DNA from: a virus
IMG/VR virus record: IMGVR_UViG_3300021964_009509
Span: 1-23,245 of that record
Direction: 5' to 3' (one strand)
DNA: 23,245 nucleotides
A program made the position numbers and the translations under genes. The notes below the pieces were generated by a model. The model saw only the letters and a program-made list of their open reading frames with translations, searched no databases and was not told the origin of the DNA. Positions 1 to 7,213 of this stretch are shown here, piece after piece. The stretch's first letter is position 1. Every line of letters begins with the position of its first letter.

Positions 1-19
1 AGACATTAGATAAATATAG

Positions 20-48
20 TTGTATATTACGTACTATATGTCTAATAT
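20..48 (+). promoter_or_regulatory. possible sigma-70 promoter upstream of gene 32
   Basis: TTGTAT (20-25) and TAATAT (43-48) are separated by 17 bases, a plausible -35/-10 pair. The region is AT-rich throughout, so a chance match is quite possible. GATAAATA at 9-16 also resembles a T4-type late promoter with one mismatch. In T4, gene 32 is served by several promoters, so either could be used. No gene is visible in bases 1-95. Confidence 0.3.
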
Positions 49-80
49 ACATTTAGGCAACAACAAACATAGGCACAATA

Positions 81-87
81 AAGGAGG
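81..87 (+). promoter_or_regulatory. strong ribosome binding site of gene 32
   Basis: AAGGAGG lies 8 bases before the ATG at 96 and is a full match to the anti-Shine-Dalgarno sequence. Most other genes here have weak or no Shine-Dalgarno sites, so this marks gene 32 for high expression. That fits a protein needed in stoichiometric amounts to coat ssDNA. Confidence 0.85.
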
Positions 88-95
88 CTTACATT

Positions 96-1103
96 ATGGC
101 ATCATTGGCTGAAATAAGAGCGAAGTTGAAATCTCAAGAAGTGAATCGCTCCACTTCATCAAACACAGGCGGAGACAACGCCATCTACCCACACTGGAAC
201 ATAGCAGAAGGATCAGAAGCAGTGGTCAGATTCCTACCAGACAAGGACGAGACCAACACATTCTTCTGGACTGAGAGGAACATGATCAAGTTACCGTTCG
301 CGGGCATCAAGGGTCAGACAGATTCAAGACCGGTCACTGTACAGGTGCCGTGCATGGAGATGTATGGCAAGACCTGTCCAGTGCTGACGGAAGTGAGACC
401 GTGGTTCAAAGACAAGAGCATGGAAGACATGGGCAGGAAATACTGGAAGAAAAAGAGTTACATCTTCCAAGGTTTCGTCACAACCAATCCGTTATCAGAT
501 GACACGACACCTGAGAATCCAATCAGAAGATTCATCATTGGACCTCAGATATTCAACATAATCAGAGGGGCACTGATGGATCCAGAGATGGAAGAAATGC
601 CAACTGACTACTTGAAGGGCGTGGACTTCAGGATCACCAAGACCACAAAAGGTGGTTACGCTGACTACTCAACATCAAAATGGTCAAGAAGAGAAAGACC
701 GTTGGACGAGGCGGAGAGAGCCGCGATCGACACACACGGGTTACACAACCTAGGTGACTTCAGACCAAAGGAACCAACAGAAGCGGAAGTGAAGATAATC
801 AAAGAGTTATTTGAGAAATCCGTGGAAGGTGAGGCCTACGATCTCGAGCAGTATGGACAGTACTTCAGACCAGCGGGCGTGTCTTACCAAGGTAATTCAC
901 AGGTATCTGTACCAACAGCGGACAGACCAGTGGCGACAGAGAGAACATCGGACGTTCCAAACTCCGAGGTCAGACCTGCCGTGACTGAATCCGCACCAGC
1001 ACCACAACCCGAGGCGGCACCAGCGATGGCGGCACCCGCGGGTGACAGTGCCAAGAGGGCAGAAGACATCCTCAAGTTGATCAGATCAAGACAAGCAAAA
1101 TAA
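96..1103 (+). CDS. 32: gp32 single-stranded DNA-binding protein
   Basis: This is the T4-type ssDNA-binding protein that coats single strands during replication, recombination and repair and recruits other phage replication proteins. The 335-residue product starts with the basic LAST-like N-terminal segment (MASLAEIRAKLKSQ) used for cooperative binding. The DNA-binding core follows (residues about 30-235), including the conserved stretches RPWFKD, ENPIRRFIIGPQIF and KGGYADYST. The zinc region has only two obvious cysteines (C86 and C94), fewer than the His-Cys3 site of T4 gp32. After residue 260 comes a Pro/Ala/Glu-rich linker, then a terminal helix (SAKRAEDILKLIRSRQAK) where T4 has a plain acidic tail; this ending resembles marine T4-like homologues. 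The start is fixed by the AAGGAGG site. A hairpin terminator follows, so the gene probably has its own transcript. Confidence 0.95.
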   Translation: MASLAEIRAKLKSQEVNRSTSSNTGGDNAIYPHWNIAEGSEAVVRFLPDKDETNTFFWTERNMIKLPFAGIKGQTDSRPVTVQVPCMEMYGKTCPVLTEVRPWFKDKSMEDMGRKYWKKKSYIFQGFVTTNPLSDDTTPENPIRRFIIGPQIFNIIRGALMDPEMEEMPTDYLKGVDFRITKTTKGGYADYSTSKWSRRERPLDEAERAAIDTHGLHNLGDFRPKEPTEAEVKIIKELFEKSVEGEAYDLEQYGQYFRPAGVSYQGNSQVSVPTADRPVATERTSDVPNSEVRPAVTESAPAPQPEAAPAMAAPAGDSAKRAEDILKLIRSRQAK

Positions 1104-1115
1104 TCTGACATTTAC

Positions 1116-1146
1116 CAAGGCCCTGATATTGACTATCTGGGCCTTG
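1116..1146 (+). terminator. hairpin terminator after gene 32
   Basis: An 8-bp perfect stem (CAAGGCCC 1116-1123 with GGGCCTTG 1139-1146) encloses a second 4-bp stem (GATA/TATC) with a 5-base loop. It begins 12 bases after the gp32 stop. The T-tract is poor (TGTGTAGTAATAT), so it may act as a partial terminator or a 3' mRNA stabiliser rather than a full stop. T4 gene 32 is likewise followed by a terminator. Confidence 0.7.
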
Positions 1147-1163
1147 TGTAGTAATATAACAAC

Positions 1164-1259
1164 ATGAATAATATTAAGAAAGCGATCGAATGGATCTTGT
1201 ACAAGCAGGTACCCGCATGGATACTGGTTGTATTGGTGATCATTTGGATCTTACTATAG
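1164..1259 (+). CDS. 31-residue membrane microprotein
   Basis: A short open frame between the gp32 hairpin and uvsX encodes 31 residues. The N-terminal half is amphipathic and basic (MNNIKKAIEWILYKQ), and the second half is a single hydrophobic segment (residues about 18-31: AWILVVLVIIWILL) long enough to span or insert in the inner membrane. It ends 10 bases before the uvsX start. Nothing Shine-Dalgarno-like precedes the ATG. Small single-span proteins are common in T4-like genomes, but I do not recognise this one. The regular hydrophobic pattern and the fit into an otherwise empty 166-base gap are the only support. Confidence 0.5.
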   Translation: MNNIKKAIEWILYKQVPAWILVVLVIIWILL

Positions 1260-1269
1260 GACTAAAGCA

Positions 1270-2373
1270 ATGACAAAAGTGTTTGACGCAACAAAATTTA
1301 GAAAGAGTATAACCAAGTCCATACAAGGATTGGGCATAGGTTTCAGCGATCCCACAGACTGGATCTCAACAGGAAACTACGCCCTGAACTACTTGATGAC
1401 CAGTGACTTCAACAAGGGCATACCACTGGGCAAGGTCACCGTCCTCGCAGGTGAGTCTGGTGCGGGCAAGAGTTACATAGCATCAGGAAACATAATCAAG
1501 AACGCACAGGAGCAGGGCATCTTCGTGGTGTTGATTGACACAGAGAACGCACTGGATGAGAAATGGTTACAGGCGTTGAACGTGGACACATCGGAAGAGA
1601 AACTGTTGAAGTTGAGTCTCTCAATGGTGGACGACGTGGCCAAGACCGTTTCCGAGTTCATGAAATCATACAAGGATGAGCATGCCGACAACAAGGAAAA
1701 CGCACCAAAGGTGCTGTTCGTGATAGACAGTTTGGGAATGTTGCTGACACCAACGGACGTCAACCAGTTTGAAGCAGGTGAGATGAAAGGTGACCTAGGT
1801 AGGAAACCCAAGGCACTGACGGCACTGGTGAGGAACTGTGTGAACATGTTTGGAAGTTGGAACGTGGGACTGATAGCAACCAACCACACATACGCATCAC
1901 AGGACATGTTCGATCCCGACGACAAGATATCAGGCGGTCAGGGATTCATCTATGCCAGCTCGATAGTGATAGCGATGAAGAAATTGAAATTGAAAGAGGA
2001 CGAAGCGGGCAACAAAGTATCAGACGTGAGAGGTATCAGAGCGGCCTGTAAGGTCATGAAGACCAGGTATGCCAAACCATTCGAATCCGTTCAGGTCAAA
2101 ATACCATATGACACGGGCATGGATCCCTACAGTGGACTGGTGGACCTGTTCGAGAAGAAGGGTGTACTGGTACAGACCGGAAACAGACTGAAATACACTG
2201 ATTCCAAAGGCAAGGAACACATAGACTTCAGGAAAGCATGGACAGGTGATAAATTAGATATGCTGATGGCGGATTGGAAAGAGAAGGAGATCGCGGAAGA
2301 GAAAGCGGATCAGGCCAAGGCCAAAGCAAAGACTAAAAAAACAGAAACAACCGAAGAGGAAACGGAAGAATAA
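1270..2373 (+). CDS. uvsX: UvsX RecA-like recombinase
   Basis: UvsX is the phage RecA/Rad51-type recombinase. It forms filaments on ssDNA and catalyses strand exchange for recombination-dependent replication and repair, loaded by UvsY onto gp32-covered DNA. The 367-residue product has a Walker A motif GESGAGKS (residues 61-68), the RecA-type segment IFVVLIDTENALDE, a Walker B strand VLFVIDSLG (about residue 157) and the L2-like stretch ISGGQGFIYASSIVIAMKK. The last 30 residues are a highly charged Lys/Glu tail. Length is close to T4 UvsX (about 390). AGGA lies 8 bases before the ATG. The stop codon is followed at once by the next ATG (TAAATG), indicating one operon with the downstream genes and uvsY. 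Confidence 0.95.
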   Translation: MTKVFDATKFRKSITKSIQGLGIGFSDPTDWISTGNYALNYLMTSDFNKGIPLGKVTVLAGESGAGKSYIASGNIIKNAQEQGIFVVLIDTENALDEKWLQALNVDTSEEKLLKLSLSMVDDVAKTVSEFMKSYKDEHADNKENAPKVLFVIDSLGMLLTPTDVNQFEAGEMKGDLGRKPKALTALVRNCVNMFGSWNVGLIATNHTYASQDMFDPDDKISGGQGFIYASSIVIAMKKLKLKEDEAGNKVSDVRGIRAACKVMKTRYAKPFESVQVKIPYDTGMDPYSGLVDLFEKKGVLVQTGNRLKYTDSKGKEHIDFRKAWTGDKLDMLMADWKEKEIAEEKADQAKAKAKTKKTETTEEETEE

Positions 2374-2619
2374 ATGATTGATTTCACACACGAGGACATC
2401 GAGCGTTTATGGAACTCCATATCACACTACGTGCCTGAAAGATCCAGACTGGACGCGGCCATCGACTTCATCAAGAGCCTGGACGACATAGGCGTGGAGC
2501 ATGACGAGATAAAAGCGTCTGGCGAGTTTGATCCCAAACTGGAAGAAGCGATCAACACAGTGTTCGAGGAAGAGGAAGACCTAGACGAATCATACGACGA
2601 CGGCTACAGCGAGGACTGA
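2374..2619 (+). CDS. small acidic protein between uvsX and uvsY
   Basis: An 81-residue acidic protein of unknown function. The first 50 residues look helical and contain regularly spaced aromatic and hydrophobic positions (RLWNSISHYVPERSRLDAAI). The end is almost entirely Glu/Asp (EEEEDLDESYDDGYSED), reminiscent of DNA-mimic or protein-binding tails. It begins directly after the uvsX stop and its TGA overlaps the uvsY ATG, so it is translationally coupled to both. Its position suggests a role with the recombinase or its mediator, but that is inference from context only. Confidence 0.8.
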   Translation: MIDFTHEDIERLWNSISHYVPERSRLDAAIDFIKSLDDIGVEHDEIKASGEFDPKLEEAINTVFEEEEDLDESYDDGYSED

Positions 2620-3080
2620 TGATCAACTGGTACAGTGAAGTAAGCAGGAGTTTGGCGAAGATACCTGATTGCGTGGCGTACTTTGACAAAGAACTTCTAG
2701 AGGCCAGGAAGCAGTGCAAGATATACGGCAACCTGGAACGAGCATCCGCGGCACTACCCGGCATAGTGGAGGAGAGATTCAGCCAACTACAGCAGTTGGA
2801 GGCAATACTGGAATACCTAAACATAGAGCTGAGAAGACTGAGATCAAAAACATTCAGGAAATTCCTAGAGAACTACAACAGAGCACTGTCGAGCAGAGAC
2901 GCCGAGAAGTACGTGGATGGTGAGGACGATGTTGTTGACCTGACAAAGATAGTGAACGACTTCGCACTGCTGAGAAACCAATGGCTGGGCATCACCAAAG
3001 GACTGGATCAGAAACAATGGCAGATAACCAACATTGTGAAACTGAGGGTAGCAGGAATGGAAGATGCTGACATCAAATAA
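2619..3080 (+). CDS. uvsY: UvsY recombination mediator
   Basis: UvsY binds gp32-coated ssDNA, displaces gp32 and nucleates UvsX filaments. The 153-residue product is predicted to be almost all helical and basic in the middle. It has the block conserved in marine T4-like UvsY proteins: LRRLRSKTFRKFLENYNRA, then SSRDAEKYVDGE, an LLRNQWLGITKGLDQKQWQI stretch and a C-terminal NIVKLRVAGMEDADI. T4 UvsY has 137 residues. It lies just downstream of uvsX with only the small acidic gene between. Its last 17 bases overlap the start of the next gene. Confidence 0.88.
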   Translation: MINWYSEVSRSLAKIPDCVAYFDKELLEARKQCKIYGNLERASAALPGIVEERFSQLQQLEAILEYLNIELRRLRSKTFRKFLENYNRALSSRDAEKYVDGEDDVVDLTKIVNDFALLRNQWLGITKGLDQKQWQITNIVKLRVAGMEDADIK

Positions 3081-3693
3081 TAGGATAATACTCACAGATG
3101 TTGACGGTGTGTTACTAGAATGGGAACACCATTTCACTAAATGGATGTTGCAGAAATCATATTTCGACGAGCACGGCAATCGATACTATCCACACAAACT
3201 ACTGCCTGACAAACAGAACACATATGAGATGGCGGAAAGGTTTGGTGTGACCAAAGACGAGATCAGGGCACTGATCAGGGAGTTCAACAGGAGCGCCTGG
3301 ATGGGCACACAGAGACCCATGTTGGAATCACAGACCTGGGTCAAGTTGTTGTCCGCTGAGGGATGGACATTCATACCCATAACATCACAGACATCAGACA
3401 TACCAGCACAGCAGTTGCGTAAGCGGAGACTGGGAGAACTGTTTGGGGATCACGTGTTCACAAATTACCACATCCTGGGCACGGGCGCCGACAAAGATTC
3501 AGCATTAGCCGAATTCCACGATACCGGGCTGTATTGGGTCGAGGACAAGCCAAACAACGCTGTAGCCGGGCTCAAATACGGTTTAAAGCCCATATTAATA
3601 GACCACCCATACAACAGAGACTTCGAACACCCGGACGTCATACGTGTAAATAATTGGCAGGAAATACACAGATTACTATCAGGAAGATCATGA
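3064..3693 (+). CDS. HAD-superfamily phosphatase
   Basis: A 209-residue haloacid dehalogenase-type hydrolase. Motif I is TDVDGVLLEW, with D12 as nucleophile and D14 as acid/base. Motif II is the IPITSQT strand (T107/S108), a basic residue near K144 may be motif III, and motif IV is YWVEDKP (E160/D161). Such enzymes remove phosphate from nucleotides or sugar phosphates. The 5'(3')-deoxyribonucleotidase-like group is one possibility, but the substrate cannot be read from sequence. The gene overlaps uvsY by 17 bases and its TGA overlaps the next ATG (ATGA), so it is cotranslated with its neighbours. A sugar-phosphate role would fit the glycosyltransferase that follows, and a nucleotide role would fit the upstream genes. 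Confidence 0.75.
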   Translation: MLTSNNRIILTDVDGVLLEWEHHFTKWMLQKSYFDEHGNRYYPHKLLPDKQNTYEMAERFGVTKDEIRALIREFNRSAWMGTQRPMLESQTWVKLLSAEGWTFIPITSQTSDIPAQQLRKRRLGELFGDHVFTNYHILGTGADKDSALAEFHDTGLYWVEDKPNNAVAGLKYGLKPILIDHPYNRDFEHPDVIRVNNWQEIHRLLSGRS

Positions 3694-4367
3694 AGGTTTA
3701 CGTAGGATGGGACAGCAGGGAGGACATAGCATACCAAGTGTGTGAGCACTCGATCAAGCGTAGAGATCCTAACGCAGAAGTACACCCATTAAAACAGAAC
3801 GAGATGCGACAGCAAGGCATCTACACCCGAGACGTGGACAAACTGGCATCAACTGAATTCACATTCACTAGATTCTTCGTGCCTTACCTGAACGAGTTCA
3901 AAGGATGGGCGGTGTTCTGTGATTGTGACTTCGTGTGGAAAGTGCCCGCGAAGGAACTGGAACAGTACTGTGATGATTCCAAGGCAGTGGTGTGCGTACA
4001 GCACGATTACACACCAGAAGATGGATCCATCAAGATGGACGGGCAGATACAGACAGCATATCCCAGGAAGAATTGGAGTAGCATGGTGCTGTGGAACTGC
4101 GGTCATGAAAAGAACAAGATACTGACCCCCGAATTTCTGAATAAGCAGACACCAAAATTCCTACACAGGTTCTCGTGGTTGGAAAATTCGGAGATAGGAT
4201 CCTTGCCACATGCTTACAACTGGTTGGTGGGTTGGTACAAGGAGCCCAAGGATGGTAAACCCAAGATCCTACACTACACCGAGGGTGGACCGTGGTTCGA
4301 TGGATACAGGGACTGTGAGTACGCCGACGACTGGAAGAAGGAAGTGATCAACTTGTTCTCCGCATAA
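3690..4367 (+). CDS. GT8-like glycosyltransferase
   Basis: A 225-residue GT-A-fold glycosyltransferase resembling the family 8/LPS galactosyltransferase group. It begins MKVYVGWDSREDIAY, the usual first beta strand with a nucleotide-sugar loop. The metal-binding DxD motif is FCDCDF (D78, D80). The C-terminal HYTEGGPWF supplies the conserved His and Trp that close the site in this family. I chose the ATG at 3690 because it overlaps the upstream stop as ATGA; the in-frame ATG at 3654 would add 12 residues inside the HAD gene with no homology signal. Base composition matches the replication genes, so it probably belongs to the older backbone rather than the AT-rich part of the island. The acceptor is unknown. 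Confidence 0.8.
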   Translation: MKVYVGWDSREDIAYQVCEHSIKRRDPNAEVHPLKQNEMRQQGIYTRDVDKLASTEFTFTRFFVPYLNEFKGWAVFCDCDFVWKVPAKELEQYCDDSKAVVCVQHDYTPEDGSIKMDGQIQTAYPRKNWSSMVLWNCGHEKNKILTPEFLNKQTPKFLHRFSWLENSEIGSLPHAYNWLVGWYKEPKDGKPKILHYTEGGPWFDGYRDCEYADDWKKEVINLFSA

Positions 4368-4798
4368 TGAACTGGGAGAAGTTAAAACCGCAACACTACT
4401 TCAAAGAACCTGTAGAACACATCTATTCATCCACTATTTTTGATATCAAAGAATACGATAAATTATATGAGAACCAGAACAACTTTTTACACCAAGTATG
4501 GAAAGACTTTGACGAAAAATACAAAACTGGTTTCCAGTTTTGCGATGATCTCAGAGATATCAACAAGGACAAGGAAATCATATGTCTCTGGTTTTTTAAA
4601 GAGAGGAATGATCGGAGCGCGGGAAATGATATTGAACTACACGGAAAGCGACTAACCTATTTCCAAAACACATTTTTGATAACCGAATCTAAAGATATAA
4701 AAATACTGGAAAAAAAAGACGAATACATACGAAGACCATTAGTACAACTAGATTTAAAAAAAGATACCTGGAAAAATCTTTTAAAGAGATTTCAATAA
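4367..4798 (+). CDS. unknown protein at left edge of the glycan island
   Basis: A 143-residue protein I cannot assign. It starts at an ATG overlapping the upstream stop (TAATGA) and ends by overlapping the convergent methyltransferase gene by 7 bases. It is clearly more AT-rich than the genes before it (17 G+C in the 60 bases 4681-4740). The middle and C-terminal part (KEIICLWFFKERNDRSAG, then a beta-rich YFQNTFLITES stretch ending in RRPLVQLDL) has the strand-turn pattern of a double-stranded beta-helix, so a 2-oxoglutarate/Fe(II) oxygenase-like or cupin-like fold is possible. The iron-binding His-x-Asp and distal His are not convincingly present. Treat it as hypothetical. Confidence 0.7.
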   Translation: MNWEKLKPQHYFKEPVEHIYSSTIFDIKEYDKLYENQNNFLHQVWKDFDEKYKTGFQFCDDLRDINKDKEIICLWFFKERNDRSAGNDIELHGKRLTYFQNTFLITESKDIKILEKKDEYIRRPLVQLDLKKDTWKNLLKRFQ

Positions 4799-5397
4799 TA
4801 TATCTTATCTACTTGATATACTCCGTCGTGTGTATCAATAATTTTGTTGTTTCTAAATCCTAGATCTAACATATAATCGTCCATTTCAGACTCGTTGGGT
4901 ATTTGAGGGAAATTTTTATCCTTGTATAAATTTACTTCTTGTATGATGTATTTTGCACGTTTGAATATGTCAGGAGAACCTTTCATGATCATGATCTCTG
5001 CTCCTTGCACATCTTGTTTTATTAGATCGAATTTAGCGTCATATCCGACCAACTCATCTAATGTCTGCATCTGTCTTACTTCAAAATCTTTGAACACACC
5101 AAATATAGTAGACCCTTTGGTGTATGTGACTTTTTTCTTGTTGCCTTTGTTGATTTCTCTTAGATACATTTTGATCTCTTTGCTTGAATCTCCTAACACT
5201 GCTATGTGATAGTTGGGAGTTATCTGCTTCAGAGATTTTTCGTGCTTGGGTCCTGCTTCTATGCAAGTATATTCCGCATCAGGCCATATTCCCTTAACCT
5301 TCTTTGTCCAGAAGCCATTCCATGCCCCTATGTCCAATATTTTTTTAGGAGCAAAGTTTTGCGTTTCTTTCAGTTCTCTCAGATAATCATACATCAT
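4792..5397 (-). CDS. FkbM-type SAM methyltransferase 1
   Basis: A 201-residue Rossmann-fold methyltransferase of the FkbM family, which usually O-methylates sugars or related small molecules. Motif I is ILDIGAWNGFWTK (residues about 20-32) for SAM binding. The acidic end of the second strand is CIEAGP. The FkbM signature follows as FDLIKQDVQGAEIMIMKGS, then a strand YIIQEVNLY. It is the last gene of the leftward arm. Its ATG overlaps the stop of the upstream methyltransferase (ATGA), and its end overlaps the convergent gene by 7 bases. It is much more AT-rich than the replication genes, as expected for recently acquired DNA. The acceptor is probably a sugar hydroxyl on the island's product. 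Confidence 0.88.
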   Translation of the reverse strand: MMYDYLRELKETQNFAPKKILDIGAWNGFWTKKVKGIWPDAEYTCIEAGPKHEKSLKQITPNYHIAVLGDSSKEIKMYLREINKGNKKKVTYTKGSTIFGVFKDFEVRQMQTLDELVGYDAKFDLIKQDVQGAEIMIMKGSPDIFKRAKYIIQEVNLYKDKNFPQIPNESEMDDYMLDLGFRNNKIIDTHDGVYQVDKIYY

Positions 5398-6035
5398 GCT
5401 TTGAAATAAACAATGTCAGGCCATGTCTTGATCAGGATCTTATAGCCCAGGTCCTTCAAGTGTTTTTCTATCTCTAAATTGCTACTGCCATATCTCTTAC
5501 TGTTGTTGTTGAGTTCGATCATTATGAATTTAATTTTTTCTAGACAATGTGCCGCACCTTTAAGGACTTCCATTTCCAACCCTTCCACGTCTATCTTGAG
5601 CATGTCTATGTCGTTGATATCCAGAGAATCCAGTTTTGAAATTCTCGTGTCTCCCTTCTGTAGTAATACCCGTGTGTTCTGTGTTGCGGATTCTTCGGAG
5701 AGTGCGATGTGGCCGTCCTCGTTTCCTATCGCTTGATTGTAGGTGCGTACATGGTTGTATGGTGCTACGTTACGTTGTAGACATTCATAATGTGTCTTGT
5801 TTGGTTCGAAGCAGTATACGTTGTTCGCGTATGCCTGCATGGTCATGGCCCATGTGCCGCACCACGCACCTATGTCCACTATCTTATTAAATTTTTTGTT
5901 CTGCGACTGACACCATTTGACAAACTGTTTCAAACATTTGTCCTGCATGTGGGGATATCCTTTTTCACGCCAATCGTCTATCTGTGCATCTGTTGATGGT
6001 ACCCACAACCCGTCCTTTAATTTTTCTATATTCAT
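5394..6035 (-). CDS. FkbM-type SAM methyltransferase 2
   Basis: A 213-residue FkbM methyltransferase. The SAM motif is IVDIGAWCGTWAM (about residues 50-62), followed by VYCFEPNKTHYECLQRNV, whose Glu would bind the SAM ribose. The FkbM motif is DIDMLKIDVEGLEMEVLKGA, then IKFIMIELNN. An N-terminal extension of about 45 residues (VPSTDAQIDDWREKGYPH) is absent from the neighbouring copy. It overlaps the sulfotransferase stop and the next methyltransferase start by 4 bases each, so the three genes are translated as a unit. It is clearly diverged from the other two FkbM proteins here, so each copy probably methylates a different position or sugar. Confidence 0.9.
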   Translation of the reverse strand: MNIEKLKDGLWVPSTDAQIDDWREKGYPHMQDKCLKQFVKWCQSQNKKFNKIVDIGAWCGTWAMTMQAYANNVYCFEPNKTHYECLQRNVAPYNHVRTYNQAIGNEDGHIALSEESATQNTRVLLQKGDTRISKLDSLDINDIDMLKIDVEGLEMEVLKGAAHCLEKIKFIMIELNNNSKRYGSSNLEIEKHLKDLGYKILIKTWPDIVYFKA

Positions 6036-6634
6036 GATAAGTCCTCATAGTACCGGGACAGAAAATCAAAATCGTCCTTGTAAACTTTTTTGATTCTTTG
6101 TTTCTGAGCAGAAGTCAATAAAGAGGTTCTGTTCTGTCCTTGTCTTATCAATTGTTTTGAACTGGTTTCACCTGTACCAAAACTCTTGAAATCCTTCTGC
6201 GGTAGATAAGAATTTTCCAATAGATCCTCGAAACGGTAAATGATGTCAAACTTGGCATTTTCTTCGCATAACCAATGCGTCTGTGGTAGATAGTTCACTC
6301 TGATAGCACCACTCTCGTATTCGTCCATCATGTCATCTATTGTTTTCCATCCGTGTTTAAGTGCTGTACCTTTGACTTTGCTGAACCATACCCAACTGCT
6401 GGCTATCCTATCCATTGGTTCCCTGACCGTTGTTACCACCTTGAAATCTTTATAATCAAATTTTAGATTATCTAACTTTTCTAATATACCTGACAATTTA
6501 CCATGACGTCCTAACATATTATTTTTAATATATTCGTCATTCCTGTCTGCGTAAGGCCAGTTGTATGAAAACCAACTTCCTCCCGTGCGTGGAATGTGGA
6601 CATATAACATTTTTTCTTTTTGATTAAGTTGCAC
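6032..6634 (-). CDS. sulfotransferase
   Basis: A 200-residue PAPS-dependent sulfotransferase of the carbohydrate/cytosolic superfamily. The 5'-phosphosulfate-binding loop is HIPRTGGSW (residues 13-21) and the 3'-phosphate-binding segment is VTTVREPMDRIASSW (67-81), both in canonical order. It would transfer sulfate from host-made PAPS to a sugar hydroxyl. I chose the GTG at 6634: GAGGG precedes it by about 8 bases, and it lies 2 bases after the upstream stop. The ATG at 6610 would remove 8 residues and has a poorer site. The product is short for the family, but both cofactor loops are present. Confidence 0.85.
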   Translation of the reverse strand: MQLNQKEKMLYVHIPRTGGSWFSYNWPYADRNDEYIKNNMLGRHGKLSGILEKLDNLKFDYKDFKVVTTVREPMDRIASSWVWFSKVKGTALKHGWKTIDDMMDEYESGAIRVNYLPQTHWLCEENAKFDIIYRFEDLLENSYLPQKDFKSFGTGETSSKQLIRQGQNRTSLLTSAQKQRIKKVYKDDFDFLSRYYEDLS

Positions 6635-6636
6635 GA

Positions 6637-7182
6637 TTATTCCCTCACCATTAGATAGTCATGTTTTACAAAAGGATCTATGCCTTTACAGGTATATCCC
6701 CATTCTTGAAGTAATTCCACAGAATACAAATCGCCCTTGTTCTGTTCTACCAAGATTACCGGACTATATTTTTTAATAGTATTTTCACTTCCTTTGATTG
6801 CTCTTAGTTCATATCCTTCGATATCATACTTTATGAATCCAACATTCTCATATGCAAAACTGTCTATCGTACGAATAGGTACTTTGATTGATCCATTATC
6901 TTTGATCCTTCCCACCCTGTTGTTGGTTGTAAAAGAATGTCCGGTCTTCTCACCGATACCACAAACGGTGTATGTAAATTTCTTCATGTCTTTCACATTT
7001 CTAGCGAACTCTTTTGTTTTGTCACGGAAATCAAAAGCAAATATATGCTTAAAATCATCCTCCATCTGTGCAGAAAATCCCCCCTCTCTACACCCAACGT
7101 CTATCCCGATGGTATCCTTTACTATGTAAGGTCTGGCCATGGCGTAGGTTCCTTGCCAGGTTCTAATGTGTTGCTCATCCAT
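6637..7182 (-). CDS. FkbM-type SAM methyltransferase 3
   Basis: A 181-residue FkbM-family methyltransferase. The SAM loop is GIDVGCREGGFSAQ (about residues 27-40), with Cys where many have Ala or Ser, followed by HIFAFDFRD. The FkbM signature is NVGFIKYDIEGYELRAIKGS, then PVILVEQNKGD. It starts 31 bases after the stop of the KpsC/KpsS-like gene and ends 2 bases before the sulfotransferase GTG. It is AT-rich like the rest of this operon. Predicted role: O-methylation of a sugar or its precursor. It is the shortest of the three copies. Confidence 0.87.
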   Translation of the reverse strand: MDEQHIRTWQGTYAMARPYIVKDTIGIDVGCREGGFSAQMEDDFKHIFAFDFRDKTKEFARNVKDMKKFTYTVCGIGEKTGHSFTTNNRVGRIKDNGSIKVPIRTIDSFAYENVGFIKYDIEGYELRAIKGSENTIKKYSPVILVEQNKGDLYSVELLQEWGYTCKGIDPFVKHDYLMVRE

Positions 7183-7213
7183 TATAAATTGTTCTTCATC
7201 CTCTATAATTATC

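Noticed and set aside
1473-1925. 150-residue leftward open frame inside uvsX
   Set aside because: Antisense shadow of a well-conserved RecA-like gene, with low-complexity Ser/Phe content and no motif.
3654-3689. 12-residue N-terminal extension of the GT8-like gene
   Set aside because: The GT-A first strand starts exactly at the ATG at 3690, which overlaps the preceding stop.
6737-7129. 130-residue rightward open frame opposite FkbM methyltransferase 3
   Set aside because: The leftward frame carries the methyltransferase motifs and is coupled to its neighbours. The rightward one is a shadow.
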